A DNA stretch of 64,000 nucleotides from Oscillatoria sp. FACHB-1407 (GCF_014697545.1 NZ_JACJSA010000002.1:124001-188000); one strand, 5' to 3'. Positions 44,917 through 54,588 are shown, numbered from the stretch's first letter. Numbers and translations are program-made. The notes: generated by a model not told the origin, from the letters alone.

Positions 44917-46044
44917 ATGGGGGAGCAACAGGCAGTGCTGAAACTGTATAGACAACGCCGACACATTACCGAAGCTGTAGCCGCACTCGAACCCTACGGG
45001 GTGAGTTCCTTGGTTCGGGAGAGGCTGGTCACCATTTTGGATGAGCATGATGGGCGCGAACTCTATCGCTTTAATCCCCGACTGATGGCAACTCACTTGC
45101 AACTCCCTGAGCGCGAGATGCTGGGGATTTTGGTGATGGGCTTAAAAGAGGGTATCTTCACCTTGAATTGGGAGATTCAGTGCCCTATCTGCCAGTCGAT
45201 CGACTTTCGCCCCAAACACCTCCACGACTTGCAGACGTTGCACACCTGCCCGGTTTGCCACAGCATCCACACAACCGACGCTGATGAGCAGGTGCGCATC
45301 ACCTTTAGCCTGGATGAGCGACTACGAAAGCTGGAACCCAATACGGATGATCCAGACTTTCGAGCCCGGATGGATCGGCGGTACGGTGTGGTGTCGGGGC
45401 ATCGAATGTTAACGCTGCAAACCTTTCGAGATTTGTTCCCACGCGAGACACTGCCCCCCAGTGAGAGCCTACAGATTCGCCGAGTCGCCATTTTGTTTAC
45501 TGATTTGACTGGGTCTACAGCCCTCTACAGTCGTCGAGGAGATGCGCGTGCCTTTGATTTAGTGCGCCAACACTTTAATTTACTGTTCCAACTGGTAGAT
45601 GAGAACAATGGGGTCGTGGTCAAAACCATTGGTGATGCGGTCATGGGGGCTTTTACAAACCCTGCTGATGCGTTACAGGCGGCGATCGCCATGCACCGCA
45701 AACTCGCCATCCTCAACCAAGACCTGGCATTGCCCCCCGAAGATCATCTAATTCTCAAAGTGGGAATTGATGTGGGTCCGTGCATTTGTGTGACGCTAAA
45801 CGATCGCCCCGATTATTTTGGGATCACGGTTAACACAGCCGCACGGGTACAGGCGACCAGTACAGGCAATGCGATCGCCATCACCGATGCCCTGGTCAAT
45901 GATCGATCGGTCGCCGACACCTTAAGAGACTGCACCTGGCAACGCCGCGATCTATTGCTCAAGGGGCTAGATGCTCCTGTGATGGTTCACTACATTTTTC
46001 CAAATGCGATCGATAACTCGGCTCAGCGGGTCGAGCCGACCTAA
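44917..46044 (+). CDS. Class III adenylate/guanylate cyclase with N-terminal DUF5939-like region
   Basis: A cyclase of about 375 residues. An N-terminal helical region typical of cyclase-associated DUF5939 (residues 1-85) is followed by a four-Cys ribbon (CPICQSIDF, CPVCHS) and a class III catalytic domain. Its metal-binding Asp residues are in ILFTDLTGSTALYSRRGD and KTIGDAVMGAF, and the transition-state Asn-Arg pair in FGITVNTAARVQ. The Lys next to GDAVMG favours ATP over GTP as substrate, though not decisively. It should make a cyclic nucleotide, possibly read by Crp/Fnr proteins such as the one at 1576-2277. There is no membrane span. ATG 44917 is chosen; TTG 44875 is possible and neither has a clear ribosome-binding site. 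Confidence 0.85.
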   Translation: MGEQQAVLKLYRQRRHITEAVAALEPYGVSSLVRERLVTILDEHDGRELYRFNPRLMATHLQLPEREMLGILVMGLKEGIFTLNWEIQCPICQSIDFRPKHLHDLQTLHTCPVCHSIHTTDADEQVRITFSLDERLRKLEPNTDDPDFRARMDRRYGVVSGHRMLTLQTFRDLFPRETLPPSESLQIRRVAILFTDLTGSTALYSRRGDARAFDLVRQHFNLLFQLVDENNGVVVKTIGDAVMGAFTNPADALQAAIAMHRKLAILNQDLALPPEDHLILKVGIDVGPCICVTLNDRPDYFGITVNTAARVQATSTGNAIAITDALVNDRSVADTLRDCTWQRRDLLLKGLDAPVMVHYIFPNAIDNSAQRVEPT

Positions 46045-46098
46045 ATCAAGCGATGATGAAACTATCAGGTAAACAGTTTTACACCAGGAATTGGAGCG

Positions 46099-47109
46099 AT
46101 GGGTATGGTTGATGGGGGTGCCAACGGAGTGACGGCAACGAATGACACAGCAGCACGCGAGGCAGTGCGATCGGGGGTGGCAGTGGGCGATCGCTCCCAC
46201 TGGGGACGGCTGCAAGTCTCTGATGCTGATCGGTTGCGCTATCTGCACAATCAAACCACCAACAACTTCAACAGTTTGCAACCGGGGCAGGGGTGTGACA
46301 CCGTTTTTGTCACCTCCACTGGGCGCACGATCGACCTCGTCACGGCTTACGTTACAGATAATGCGGTCTTGCTGCTCGTCTCACCCAACCGCCGCACCTA
46401 CTTAATGGAGTGGATGGATCGGTTCATTTTCTTTGCCGATAAGGTGGCAATCAAAGACCTCACCGACAGCACCGCAACCTTCAGTCTGTTGGGAACTAGA
46501 AGCGATGCGCTCTTAGAAAAGCTGGGGGCAGGGGACATGGTCGGTAAACCTTACGCCAGTCATGCCATCTACTCGATCAACGGCATTGAGGCTCGTGTGG
46601 CGGTTGGCAGTGGATTGACAACACCGGGCTACACGCTTTTAACATCAGCAACGGATGCCCCAGCTTTGTGGCAGGTGCTGACGGAAATGGGAGTTGTGCC
46701 CATGAGCAACACCCTCTGGGAGCAACTCCGGATTGAACAGGGTCGTCCATTGCCTGACCATGAGCTAACCGAGGACTTTAACCCGTTGGAAGCGGGGCTG
46801 TGGCATACCATTTCATTGAGCAAAGGCTGTTATATCGGGCAAGAGACGATCGCCCGTTTGCATACCTATCGTGGAGTCAAACAACAATTGTGGGGGGTTC
46901 GCCTCAGTGCTCCTGCCGAAACTGGCAGCGCAATCATGGCAGGTGATGAAAAAGTGGGCGTTTTAACGAGTTGTACTAACACCGACCAGGGAATCATCGG
47001 ACTGGCTTACATTCGTACCAAAGCGGTTGCTCCTGACCTCAAAGTGCAGATTGGATCGAGTCAGGGAGAGTTAGTCTCTCTGCCCTTTGTCAGCCATGAG
47101 TATTTGTAA
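46099..47109 (+). CDS. ygfZ: Folate-binding YgfZ/GcvT-like Fe-S cluster protein
   Basis: A 336-residue protein of the YgfZ/IBA57 family, which uses folate to support Fe-S enzymes and tRNA modification. The diagnostic motif KGCYIGQETIARLHTYRGV (about 240-258) is complete with its Cys. The N-terminal GcvT-like fold (RLQVSDADRLRYLHNQTTNN) is normal. Length is typical of cyanobacterial members. GGAG precedes the ATG by a few bases. It follows the cyclase gene on the same strand with a 54-base gap, so they may be cotranscribed, though functionally unrelated. Confidence 0.92.
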   Translation: MGMVDGGANGVTATNDTAAREAVRSGVAVGDRSHWGRLQVSDADRLRYLHNQTTNNFNSLQPGQGCDTVFVTSTGRTIDLVTAYVTDNAVLLLVSPNRRTYLMEWMDRFIFFADKVAIKDLTDSTATFSLLGTRSDALLEKLGAGDMVGKPYASHAIYSINGIEARVAVGSGLTTPGYTLLTSATDAPALWQVLTEMGVVPMSNTLWEQLRIEQGRPLPDHELTEDFNPLEAGLWHTISLSKGCYIGQETIARLHTYRGVKQQLWGVRLSAPAETGSAIMAGDEKVGVLTSCTNTDQGIIGLAYIRTKAVAPDLKVQIGSSQGELVSLPFVSHEYL

Positions 47110-47175
47110 CCCTCTTCGGTCACTCTTGCGACTCGCCTCCGCCCTGTCGAATTTAGCTACAGCCACAATGAAAAT

Positions 47176-47286
47176 TAAGTAGGTGGTTGTAAATAAGTGT
47201 AGGAAAGGGGGGTTGGGGCGTTGCCCCCAAGAAGGGGGATATATCCCCCTCCTCTATCTGACGTTTAATTACGCCAAGCTACTTAC
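47176..47286. repeat. MITE-like repeat D, copy 2
   Basis: A 111-base copy nearly identical to 15843-15964, with inverted ends TAAGTAGGTGGTTGTAAATA and the reverse complement of aattacgccaagctacttac. It sits in the convergent gap between ygfZ and a response regulator gene. Confidence 0.82.
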
Positions 47287-47294
47287 TATCAATT

Positions 47295-47678
47295 CTATTG
47301 ACTCAACAAAAGCCGTTTGACGAGTTGGAGAGTTGTCTCCAATCCAGCATCTTTTGCTAAAAATGCATCTGCATTGGGGCAGAGTTGCATTCCTTCTCCC
47401 AGGTCGCGGCGACTGATAAACCCTGAGACTAAAATTGCCAGAGGTGGGGGTTGTCTTGTTGTTTTTAAGTGATGAATCAGCTCACAACCATTCATCACAG
47501 TTTCATATTCACTAGAGGGTAAGATCGTAAAGTCAATCAGGACTAAGTCGTAAGTTTGGTGATGGTCTAATAACTCAGAAACGGTGGTGAAAATCGTGAT
47601 ATCAAATTCTTGTTTGAGAAATCGCTGAATAGATAAACACCAATTTTCGTCGTCATCAACGACTGCAACTTTATACAC
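47295..47678 (-). CDS. Stand-alone receiver-domain response regulator
   Basis: A 127-residue single REC domain with acid pocket Asp8-Asp10 (VVDDDEN), phospho-acceptor Asp at about 49 (DLVLIDFTILP) and the switch Lys in FLAKDAG (about 109). No output domain is attached, so it acts as a phosphate shuttle or by protein contact. An insert after the phospho-Asp (SSEYETVMNGCELI) is longer than usual. It is the last gene of a run on the minus strand behind another receiver (30-base gap) and the phytochrome-like kinase. Confidence 0.9.
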   Translation of the reverse strand: MYKVAVVDDDENWCLSIQRFLKQEFDITIFTTVSELLDHHQTYDLVLIDFTILPSSEYETVMNGCELIHHLKTTRQPPPLAILVSGFISRRDLGEGMQLCPNADAFLAKDAGLETTLQLVKRLLLSQ

Positions 47679-47708
47679 ATTATTTGCCTTTTTCCTAATA
47701 GTAAAAAA

Positions 47709-48137
47709 TCAAGACATTTGATTGCGATTGTGTAACCGGGCGATCGCATCCAAAAGCTTTTGATAATCTGTTATGGGTTTTGCAAAAAAATCATCCGCTT
47801 GAGACGTTGATAAGAGTGTTTCTCGTTCTGCAAGCATGGCATAAGCAGTGATCAAAATAATAGGAATATGGGCTGTTTTGGGGTCACTTTTTAAGAATCG
47901 GGCTAGATCTGCTCCACTCACTTCATGATTTTCCCATTCTGCTCCTGGTAAATTGACATCCATCAGTACAAGATCGACCTTTCCAGCCTGACAATACTTA
48001 AAAATTTCGGCTGGTTCATCTGCAATATCGACCTGATGACCACCCAACCGTTGAATCAGTTTGGCAGTTCCTTTTGCTAATAAATAATCGTCGTCTACAA
48101 GAAGGATATTCAGTTGCGATTTCACTTGAAGTTCCAA
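47709..48137 (-). CDS. Stand-alone receiver-domain response regulator
   Basis: A 142-residue REC protein: Asp16-Asp18 pocket (LLVDDDYL), phospho-Asp at about 60 (VDLVLMDVNLPGAEWEN), Thr in LITAYAML and Lys in FFAKPITDYQ. The loop after the phospho-Asp has a short insertion (AEWENHEV) similar in place to that of the next receiver, suggesting a related pair. It lies downstream of the phytochrome-like kinase, separated by 317 bases containing repeat B, so cotranscription is possible but not sure. Confidence 0.92.
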   Translation of the reverse strand: MELQVKSQLNILLVDDDYLLAKGTAKLIQRLGGHQVDIADEPAEIFKYCQAGKVDLVLMDVNLPGAEWENHEVSGADLARFLKSDPKTAHIPIILITAYAMLAERETLLSTSQADDFFAKPITDYQKLLDAIARLHNRNQMS

Positions 48138-48219
48138 GCCTCTGTAGATTACTTTGAAGGAGGATTAGTGATTTGTTTTCATTAAACGGTGTTATCTGTC
48201 GAATCACTGACAGTTCAAG

Positions 48220-48338
48220 CTAAGTACTGCTGTTCCCAGATAGGGTTTGAAAATAAAACCAGGGGGCTGTGCCCCCAGTCAGGGGTTCTACCCCTGCACC
48301 CCAAATTCCCACCCTTATTGACGAAGAGTTGTACTAAG
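48220..48338. mobile_element. MITE-like repeat B, copy 2, flanked by CTAAG
   Basis: A 109-base unit (48225-48333) flanked by CTAAG on both sides, running from tactgctgttcccagatagg to acgaagagttgta. It is the reverse complement of 10148-10243 with a small core indel. It fills most of the gap between the kinase and receiver genes; the rest (48339-48454) holds nothing recognisable. Confidence 0.75.
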
Positions 48339-48454
48339 AATGACTCATGTTAAAAGAATCACTACCATAGCTCAGTCAGACAGTCGGGAAGTACATCTTA
48401 CTTACTCTACCGAAACAAAGCGGTGAAATAGCAGCTAGCCCGTTAGCCGTTCTA

Positions 48455-50716
48455 TTAAATTAATGGAATGGTTGGTAAGGTAAACGTAATTGTGGTGCCC
48501 TGTCCTTTGCCGGGGCTGTCTAACCAGATTTGCCCACCCATTAACTCGACTAACCGCTTACAAATAGTTAGCCCCAAACCTGTACCACCATAACGCCGTT
48601 TAATTGAGCCATCTGCCTGAACAAATGGCTCAAAGAGCGATTCCTGTTTTTGGGTGTTGATTCCGATACCTGTGTCAGTGACCGAGATTTTAATGACCTG
48701 TTGTTGGGCGATCGCCCCATTCGCTGAGCGGTTTTGGCTTGTTTCTAAGGGGGTGTTGCTCTGAATTGCTCGTACCCGCACCTCTCCCTGTTCTGTAAAT
48801 TTGAAAGCGTTAGACAGCAGGTTGGTGAGAATTTGTCGCAATTTGATGGGGTCGCTGGAGATGTTGCCCACCTCACACTCGATCACGAGAGAAATCCCCG
48901 TACGACGGCTCTCCGCCCGAAATAGCATATCTTGCTCTGCCAACAGATCGGGTAGAGAAACGGACTCTATGGTGACAGGCATCCGTCCAGCTTCGACTTT
49001 GGCAATATCCAACACATCGTTGATCAGTGCGACGAGATTTTCGGCTGAGCGATGGGCAATGTGAATGTATTCCTTGAGTTCTTCCTCATCGTTGTAAAAT
49101 CCCTCATTCAACAGCTTCAAATAGTTGAGCATGGATGCCAGAGGTGTACGTAACTCATGGCTGGTAGACGAGAGGAAATTGGACTTGAGGCGACTTGCCT
49201 CCTCAGCAGTGGCACGGGCGTTATGAAGCTCCTGATTGCGCATTTCAACGAGTAACCGTTGCTCGCGTTCACACTGATACAACCGTCTCTGCATGACTGC
49301 CAGGGTGAGGTGAGTGCCGAGCGATCGCACCAGTTCGATGTCATCGGCTGTCCATTCCTGGGGCTGACCTCGCTTGAGTTCACACCAAGCGTCAAACGAG
49401 AGCCGCACCCGATCGCTTCGATAGTCTCTATCCTGTTGACCTGCCCAGACAATATTCGTGTCCACTTCGTTGCGAAAGATGGTCAGGCATCCCAACGAAA
49501 AGTGCCTATGTTGGAGGGGCATCAGGAGAATGCTGCGGATGGTCGTTGGACGGAACAGCGGCACAACATCATACAACCGCTGATCTTGATAGAGGTCGGC
49601 GATCGCCTCCACCGCATGAGGACTATTGTGCAGCAGAGTTAAGTTGTTTCTGTCCGCAACCATCATATCTATCCAGGTGTCCACCTCATCCATCGTCTGA
49701 AAGGGGAGTCGCTCAGAGGTGATGATGTCATGCCAAAGCGGATATTCTTCGAGGAGCAAGCCTTGATCCGGTAACTGGGGCTGTGAGCCGTAGGTATACA
49801 ATTCATGTTCGGTTTCGGCTTCATTCAGCTTAAGATAGAGCCTCCCGCCTGCTGCCTGGGATGCCTGTACAATTCGCTCTAACACCATCTGCAAAACATC
49901 CTGTATCCGCAGCGGCATGTGAAGCAGGGTTGACACTTGATTAATCAGACCCTCTCGATAGGCTCTGTGGCGAGTTTGGCTCAAGATGTCGGATTGGGCG
50001 ATCGCCACTGACACCTGATCTGCCAGGAGTTGCATCGTTTGTAATTCTGCTTCTGAAAACGTTTTGGGTTGGGCGTGGTGTGAGACGAGTAAACCCCATA
50101 GGGTCTGACCGTGCAAAATTGGCACCACTAACGAGGACTGCACACCCATCGCAGTTAGATATTCAACATGACAGGGGTCAACTGGACGTTGCAGAACCTC
50201 AGCCAAAGAATGCTGTTGGAGCGTTTCCAGGGTAAGACTCCCTGTGGTTTTCACATCCGGCAAGCGGTTTAGCGTGATCATTTGATCGGGTACACTGACA
50301 ATCGATCGCTGTCGCGCTTTGATAAACAGTTCCCGTGCCGCTGGGGGAATGTCGGTTGCTGGAAAGTGCAACCCCAACAGTGAAGGCAACCGATGGTCGT
50401 GAACCGACTCGGCGATGACTTGCCCGGTGCCATCGGATTGAAATCGATAAACCTTGATGCGATCGGTCTGCAAAAAGGAGCGAACCTCTGCCACTGTCGC
50501 TGACAAAATTTCCGTCAGTTCAAGGGATTGCCGAATTCGATTGGTCATTCGGTTGAGGAGGGAGGCTTGAATGAATGCTTCTCTCGCTGTCATGGGCTCT
50601 GGCAATGAACAAACAACGTTTAGTTTGGGGCGATTTCCAGAAGACGGATGTGTACTTGAGGGCGAAATAGCACAGAGCCGATTTAGATACAGTTTTGATG
50701 ATGTCAGGTTTCCCAT
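48455..50716 (-). CDS. PAS-less (Cph2-type) phytochrome histidine kinase
   Basis: A 753-residue soluble sensor kinase. The first GAF domain (about 55-245) has the phytochrome signature LHFPATDIPPAARELF (Asp122) and the bilin-attachment Cys182-His183 (VDPCHVEYLTAMGVQSS). The second GAF (about 265-480) contains a tongue-like insertion (FRNEVDTNIVWAGQQ, VRLSFDAW), as in Cph2-type group II phytochromes that lack a PAS domain. A HisKA (His520, [20 protein letters not shown]) and HATPase (TDTGIGI, GGTGLGLTICKRL) finish the protein. It should sense red/far-red light through phycocyanobilin. It begins two bases after the stop of an HD-domain gene and is followed by two receivers. Confidence 0.92.
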   Translation of the reverse strand: MGNLTSSKLYLNRLCAISPSSTHPSSGNRPKLNVVCSLPEPMTAREAFIQASLLNRMTNRIRQSLELTEILSATVAEVRSFLQTDRIKVYRFQSDGTGQVIAESVHDHRLPSLLGLHFPATDIPPAARELFIKARQRSIVSVPDQMITLNRLPDVKTTGSLTLETLQQHSLAEVLQRPVDPCHVEYLTAMGVQSSLVVPILHGQTLWGLLVSHHAQPKTFSEAELQTMQLLADQVSVAIAQSDILSQTRHRAYREGLINQVSTLLHMPLRIQDVLQMVLERIVQASQAAGGRLYLKLNEAETEHELYTYGSQPQLPDQGLLLEEYPLWHDIITSERLPFQTMDEVDTWIDMMVADRNNLTLLHNSPHAVEAIADLYQDQRLYDVVPLFRPTTIRSILLMPLQHRHFSLGCLTIFRNEVDTNIVWAGQQDRDYRSDRVRLSFDAWCELKRGQPQEWTADDIELVRSLGTHLTLAVMQRRLYQCEREQRLLVEMRNQELHNARATAEEASRLKSNFLSSTSHELRTPLASMLNYLKLLNEGFYNDEEELKEYIHIAHRSAENLVALINDVLDIAKVEAGRMPVTIESVSLPDLLAEQDMLFRAESRRTGISLVIECEVGNISSDPIKLRQILTNLLSNAFKFTEQGEVRVRAIQSNTPLETSQNRSANGAIAQQQVIKISVTDTGIGINTQKQESLFEPFVQADGSIKRRYGGTGLGLTICKRLVELMGGQIWLDSPGKGQGTTITFTLPTIPLI

Positions 50717-50718
50717 CC

Positions 50719-52014
50719 CTACTCGGAGTTTGAACCAGTCGTTACAAACTGAAGCGGATCAACATCACGCGGATACAGCAACCACGTTCGTTGCCAGGGT
50801 TGGGTTAAGGTTTGCACCAGAGGAGACAATTCGCTAATTTCTCGCAGATCAGTCTCCGTTTTTAATTTGATACCGCGATGATAAAGCGTGTAGCCCCGAC
50901 TCCAGGTTGTTCGCAACCCAACGTAACGATCGCCAGCGTCAGAAGGGTGGGTGGGGTTCGGGCTGTGACTAAACCTCTGCTGAACCTTCTGCAATAGGTC
51001 TTGTTGCTGCTCTGGTGACAGATGGGTGACATCCAGGGCTTTGAGCAGGTCGCGATCGACCAGACGACGACAGAGATCCGCCAACAGTGGGTCATCGTGT
51101 TGCTGCCACCGTTGCAGATGGTAGAGAAACACCCCATCATCGGCATTGAGATAATCGGTCAAATCGAGGAGATTACAATCATCCTTCAGCCAGGTCGTCA
51201 TGGTGTCGTCCGCCACTAACCTGCCCTCGGCTAATAGTTCTCGTGCCCGTTGAAATGCCTGCTCCAGCAACCATGAAGCGGCAATATTTTTGGGGTGATT
51301 GTAGATTTGGGCATACATGAAGTAGCGCACGATCAGGTAGTGCTCGATCGCAGCCATGCCTTTGCGGGCGACCACCAATTGTTGGCTGACGGGGTCGTAG
51401 TCGAGTGCCAGAATGATGCGATCGAGATCGAGCTTGCCGTAGGAAGCCCCAGTAAAATAGCTGTCTCGCATCAAATAATCGAGGCGATCGCAATCCAACT
51501 GGCTTGACACCAACTGCCATACCAGAGGAATGGGATGTTGTTTGTGATAGACCTGTTCGATCTCGTCGAGCAACGTGGGGCTAAAGGCATCCAACCGCGA
51601 TCGCACAGGTTTTGACTCTCTAAGAATGCGGATTGTCCAGTGTTCGTGGTGGCTGCCAAAAATTTCTTCGCAAGTATGGCTAAAGGGACCGTGCCCGATG
51701 TCGTGCAACAACGCCGCACACAAAACGGTAGCCCGATGGGGTTTGAGTTGCGGATAACGGTGGGCAATGCGGTCAAAGGCACGTCGAGCGATCGCCATCA
51801 CCCCCAGAGAATGGGTAAAGCGTGACCCCTCTGCTCCATGAAACGTGAGACTGGCAGGTCCGAGTTGACGAATCCGCCGCAATCGCTGAAATGCCGGAGT
51901 GTCGATCAGTTGAATCAACAATGCCTCGATTGGGTCGTGTCGATCCAGGGCGATCGCCCCATGTAATGGATCGTGATAGGTTCGACCAGAACCGGGCAAC
52001 TGGGAATTAACCAT
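50719..52014 (-). CDS. HD-domain phosphohydrolase (SAMHD1/dGTPase-like)
   Basis: A 431-residue metal-dependent hydrolase. The HD metal ligands are visible as His68 (SRFTHSLGV), His104-Asp105 (LLHDIGHGPFSH) and Asp174 (SQLDCDRLDYL), followed by the YGKLDLDRII block of the SAMHD1/YpgQ-like group. Such enzymes degrade dNTPs or act on other nucleotides; the exact substrate is not predictable. The start LPGSGRTYHDPLHGAI is typical. Its stop codon is two bases before the phytochrome start, implying translational coupling and one operon, which is an unusual partner for a light sensor. Confidence 0.9.
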   Translation of the reverse strand: MVNSQLPGSGRTYHDPLHGAIALDRHDPIEALLIQLIDTPAFQRLRRIRQLGPASLTFHGAEGSRFTHSLGVMAIARRAFDRIAHRYPQLKPHRATVLCAALLHDIGHGPFSHTCEEIFGSHHEHWTIRILRESKPVRSRLDAFSPTLLDEIEQVYHKQHPIPLVWQLVSSQLDCDRLDYLMRDSYFTGASYGKLDLDRIILALDYDPVSQQLVVARKGMAAIEHYLIVRYFMYAQIYNHPKNIAASWLLEQAFQRARELLAEGRLVADDTMTTWLKDDCNLLDLTDYLNADDGVFLYHLQRWQQHDDPLLADLCRRLVDRDLLKALDVTHLSPEQQQDLLQKVQQRFSHSPNPTHPSDAGDRYVGLRTTWSRGYTLYHRGIKLKTETDLREISELSPLVQTLTQPWQRTWLLYPRDVDPLQFVTTGSNSE

Positions 52015-52059
52015 AGAAGGTAGGGAAATTGAGAACCCAGCTGAAGTCTTACTGATACA

Positions 52060-53001
52060 TCAGTGCTTATGCAGCAGCGTGTCAATCTCAGCCGCCACCC
52101 GTTCTGGTTGCTCTACCATAGCTAGGTGACCACAATCCGAGATTTCAACCACATTGTCAGCACAAAACTGGAACGAATGGTGAAAACTGGCAAGATGACG
52201 CACATACTGAGATTCCATAATCGTGTCATCTGCCCCAGCAATAAAATACACAGGTTGCTTGAGACGAGAGACAACCTGTGGGAGTTGATGCACTTCTTCT
52301 TCGGTGGTGGAGTCTAATAACGTCCCTAACGCAGCTTCTGGGTGGGCTGCAACCAGGTCTAAGAGTCGCTGTCGTCCCCACTGACGCGCCAGTGGACGCA
52401 CGACATTCATGCGAGTCATCACCAGATCGACCAGCGGCAAATAGCAAAGCCAACGTGGGCGCAGCTTAACCAATTGCTCCCCTGCGGAGCGGAACCGTTC
52501 AAATTCTTCTTTTAAGTAAATACCACCGCCAGAGTTAACACAGACAACCCCTTTAACAATGTCTGGCAACATATCGGCTGCCCAAAGCGCAATACTGCCC
52601 CCCAGGGAATGCCCAATTAGCCAGACATTAGTTAACCCAAGGGCTTTGAGCAGATAGGCAAGGTCATTGGCGTAAGCGGCTGGGGAATAGTCTGCTGACG
52701 GAGAGGCGATCGCCGTTGCGCTGGAGACTTCCGTGGCGATAAGACTGTTGGTAGTTGCAATGGCAGCTTGGCTTAGACGTTGTCGTGATAAACCATATTT
52801 CTCTACGGGCTGTGAGTCTCCAAATCCGCGCAGGTCATAGGATAAGCACTGATAGGCAGGGCTTAACTGCTGAATCACGGGTTGCCAATATTCACGGCTC
52901 AGCAACCAGCCGTGAATAAATACCAATGTCACTGGAGAGTCGGTTGCCGGGGTCAGTTCGTAAGCGTGAGGAACCCCAAGGACATCAACGGTTTTGACCA
53001 T
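52060..53001 (-). CDS. Alpha/beta hydrolase
   Basis: A 313-residue alpha/beta-hydrolase with oxyanion HG (FIHGWLLS, His30-Gly31), nucleophile Ser132 (LIGHSLGGSIALW), acid near Asp259 (AGADDTIM) and His292 (SDCGHLAMVEQPE). A Ser/Ala-rich insert at 75-105 lies before the nucleophile strand. No signal peptide is visible. Esterase, lipase or C-C hydrolase activity is possible. It is upstream of the HD-domain gene on the same strand with 45 bases between them, so it may be the first gene of the phytochrome operon. Confidence 0.9.
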   Translation of the reverse strand: MVKTVDVLGVPHAYELTPATDSPVTLVFIHGWLLSREYWQPVIQQLSPAYQCLSYDLRGFGDSQPVEKYGLSRQRLSQAAIATTNSLIATEVSSATAIASPSADYSPAAYANDLAYLLKALGLTNVWLIGHSLGGSIALWAADMLPDIVKGVVCVNSGGGIYLKEEFERFRSAGEQLVKLRPRWLCYLPLVDLVMTRMNVVRPLARQWGRQRLLDLVAAHPEAALGTLLDSTTEEEVHQLPQVVSRLKQPVYFIAGADDTIMESQYVRHLASFHHSFQFCADNVVEISDCGHLAMVEQPERVAAEIDTLLHKH

Positions 53002-53241
53002 ATTTCTATCCTAACTTGAAGTGCCTCAAAATAATGAGCGGTTCTGAGCGGATCGACAGCCGTTACAGTGTCCACAAACGATTTGTGAACATGGGGGGAT
53101 AAGGGGCGGTGCCCTCAGCCAAGGGTTTCATCCTTGCATCCCGTTCCTATCCCAATTGGGATGGTTGTTGTCAATCGTCTTAAACTACACGCCAATAGGA
53201 ATATGGGAACAATGGGCGATCGCCACTGACCCATACCTTAA

Positions 53242-54588
53242 TTATTCATTCATGTTTCTATAAGTAGCAACCGCCGATGGAGAAATCCGGTTCAAATATC
53301 TGAAAATCCAATATTTGAAAATTGTGTCCAAAATAACCGGGAAAGTCGCAATGAAAAGGAAGATAAAACTGCGATTTGCGGGCAAACCAAGATGTTTGGC
53401 GATGCCCTCCAACAGCACCTCCCAGCCGTGGGGAGAGTGAAACCCAACAAATGTATCCGTAAACAAGATGATAATAAAAGCTTTTGCACTATCGCTTAAG
53501 CCATATACCAATTCGTCAATAAATGACTTTAAGACCGCAATTTCTCGCTGACTGGTGATAATAATTCCTGCAAAAGCAGCAATCGAGAAAATATCGGCAA
53601 AGACGTTTTTAACGGCGTCATTACTCTGATAACGAAACTCTTCCTGAAGCTCGATCGCCTTCTCCCTGACTTGAGTTTCAATTTCCTCATCATTGAGTGC
53701 TGGAGCCTGACCAACAAGTGCTCTGAACCTCAACTGCTCCTCAAAGTGGTGCAATTTTGTCAGGGCTTCTTCCTCCATTTCAGGATTCAAAAAAACTTCT
53801 GCTTCTTCGTTACTTCTGAAGCGATCAACGATGGGACCAACAATAAAGTTTTTAGTTAATTGTTGGGTCAAGAGAGGAACGATGATCAGCAGTAAAACAA
53901 GCCTTAGAGAAATAACAGTTCTGGCTTTAGAGTTGCGAAAATTTTCAACAACTTCTTCTTCAGCGTTCGGGTCTAATTCTCGCTTAATGCGATCGACCGT
54001 TTTAAGAATGGAGCGTGGTAAAACTCCCGTTTTATCCACAATGGATGCCACATCCTCGCCCCCGGATTGTGCTCTGACCAGATTGGACTGAGTTCGGGGG
54101 CTACGAGGAGTTTGCCCGTTAAGCTCAAGCTGGCTAGATTCTGGAACGACAATCAATGATGAACTGGAGGGGACGTTTTCATAACGGGCAATCACTTCAT
54201 CAATGATGCGCAGCTTTCTCAGGATGACGGCTTGCTTGTCGATGACGTTGACAATCACGCCTTCGCTCTCTTCATCCTCAACTTCGACTTCGGTGATTGG
54301 GCGGTTAGAGATGCGCATGATTAAACGACTGAATCTAAACTCCGCCAATCTCAATTTGACAATACTTAAATTTGTTTTAAGGTCTTCTTGAAAAACGGCA
54401 CGTTCGCTTTGACTGTAGTTGCCAAAATCAGGCGATATTCTACCGCCACCAAAATGAGCGTCCTCAATCGCCTTAATCATTAAGGCAGCTTCATAGGCTT
54501 CATCTAAAGCCCGTTCAGGTGTCTTAAAAAACCATTGATTAGCAGTTCGAAAATACTCCCTCAGAGTCGAAAAAATGGGACTTCTCAT
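53242..54588 (-). CDS. pcxA: Proton extrusion protein PcxA (CotA/CemA family)
   Basis: A 448-residue cyanobacterial PcxA, required for light-induced proton extrusion and linked to inorganic carbon uptake; the chloroplast relative is CemA. A long soluble N-terminal region (1-225, partly disordered at 140-175) is followed by a first span (about 228-245), a helical hairpin (265-320) and three further spans in the conserved C-terminus (DIFSIAAFAGIIITSQREI, AKAFIIILFTDTFVGFHSPH, FIFLFIATFPVILDTIFKYW). Signatures are fully preserved. It stands alone with 157 bases upstream holding only a small palindrome (gtgttttaaaacac). Confidence 0.96.
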   Translation of the reverse strand: MRSPIFSTLREYFRTANQWFFKTPERALDEAYEAALMIKAIEDAHFGGGRISPDFGNYSQSERAVFQEDLKTNLSIVKLRLAEFRFSRLIMRISNRPITEVEVEDEESEGVIVNVIDKQAVILRKLRIIDEVIARYENVPSSSSLIVVPESSQLELNGQTPRSPRTQSNLVRAQSGGEDVASIVDKTGVLPRSILKTVDRIKRELDPNAEEEVVENFRNSKARTVISLRLVLLLIIVPLLTQQLTKNFIVGPIVDRFRSNEEAEVFLNPEMEEEALTKLHHFEEQLRFRALVGQAPALNDEEIETQVREKAIELQEEFRYQSNDAVKNVFADIFSIAAFAGIIITSQREIAVLKSFIDELVYGLSDSAKAFIIILFTDTFVGFHSPHGWEVLLEGIAKHLGLPANRSFIFLFIATFPVILDTIFKYWIFRYLNRISPSAVATYRNMNE

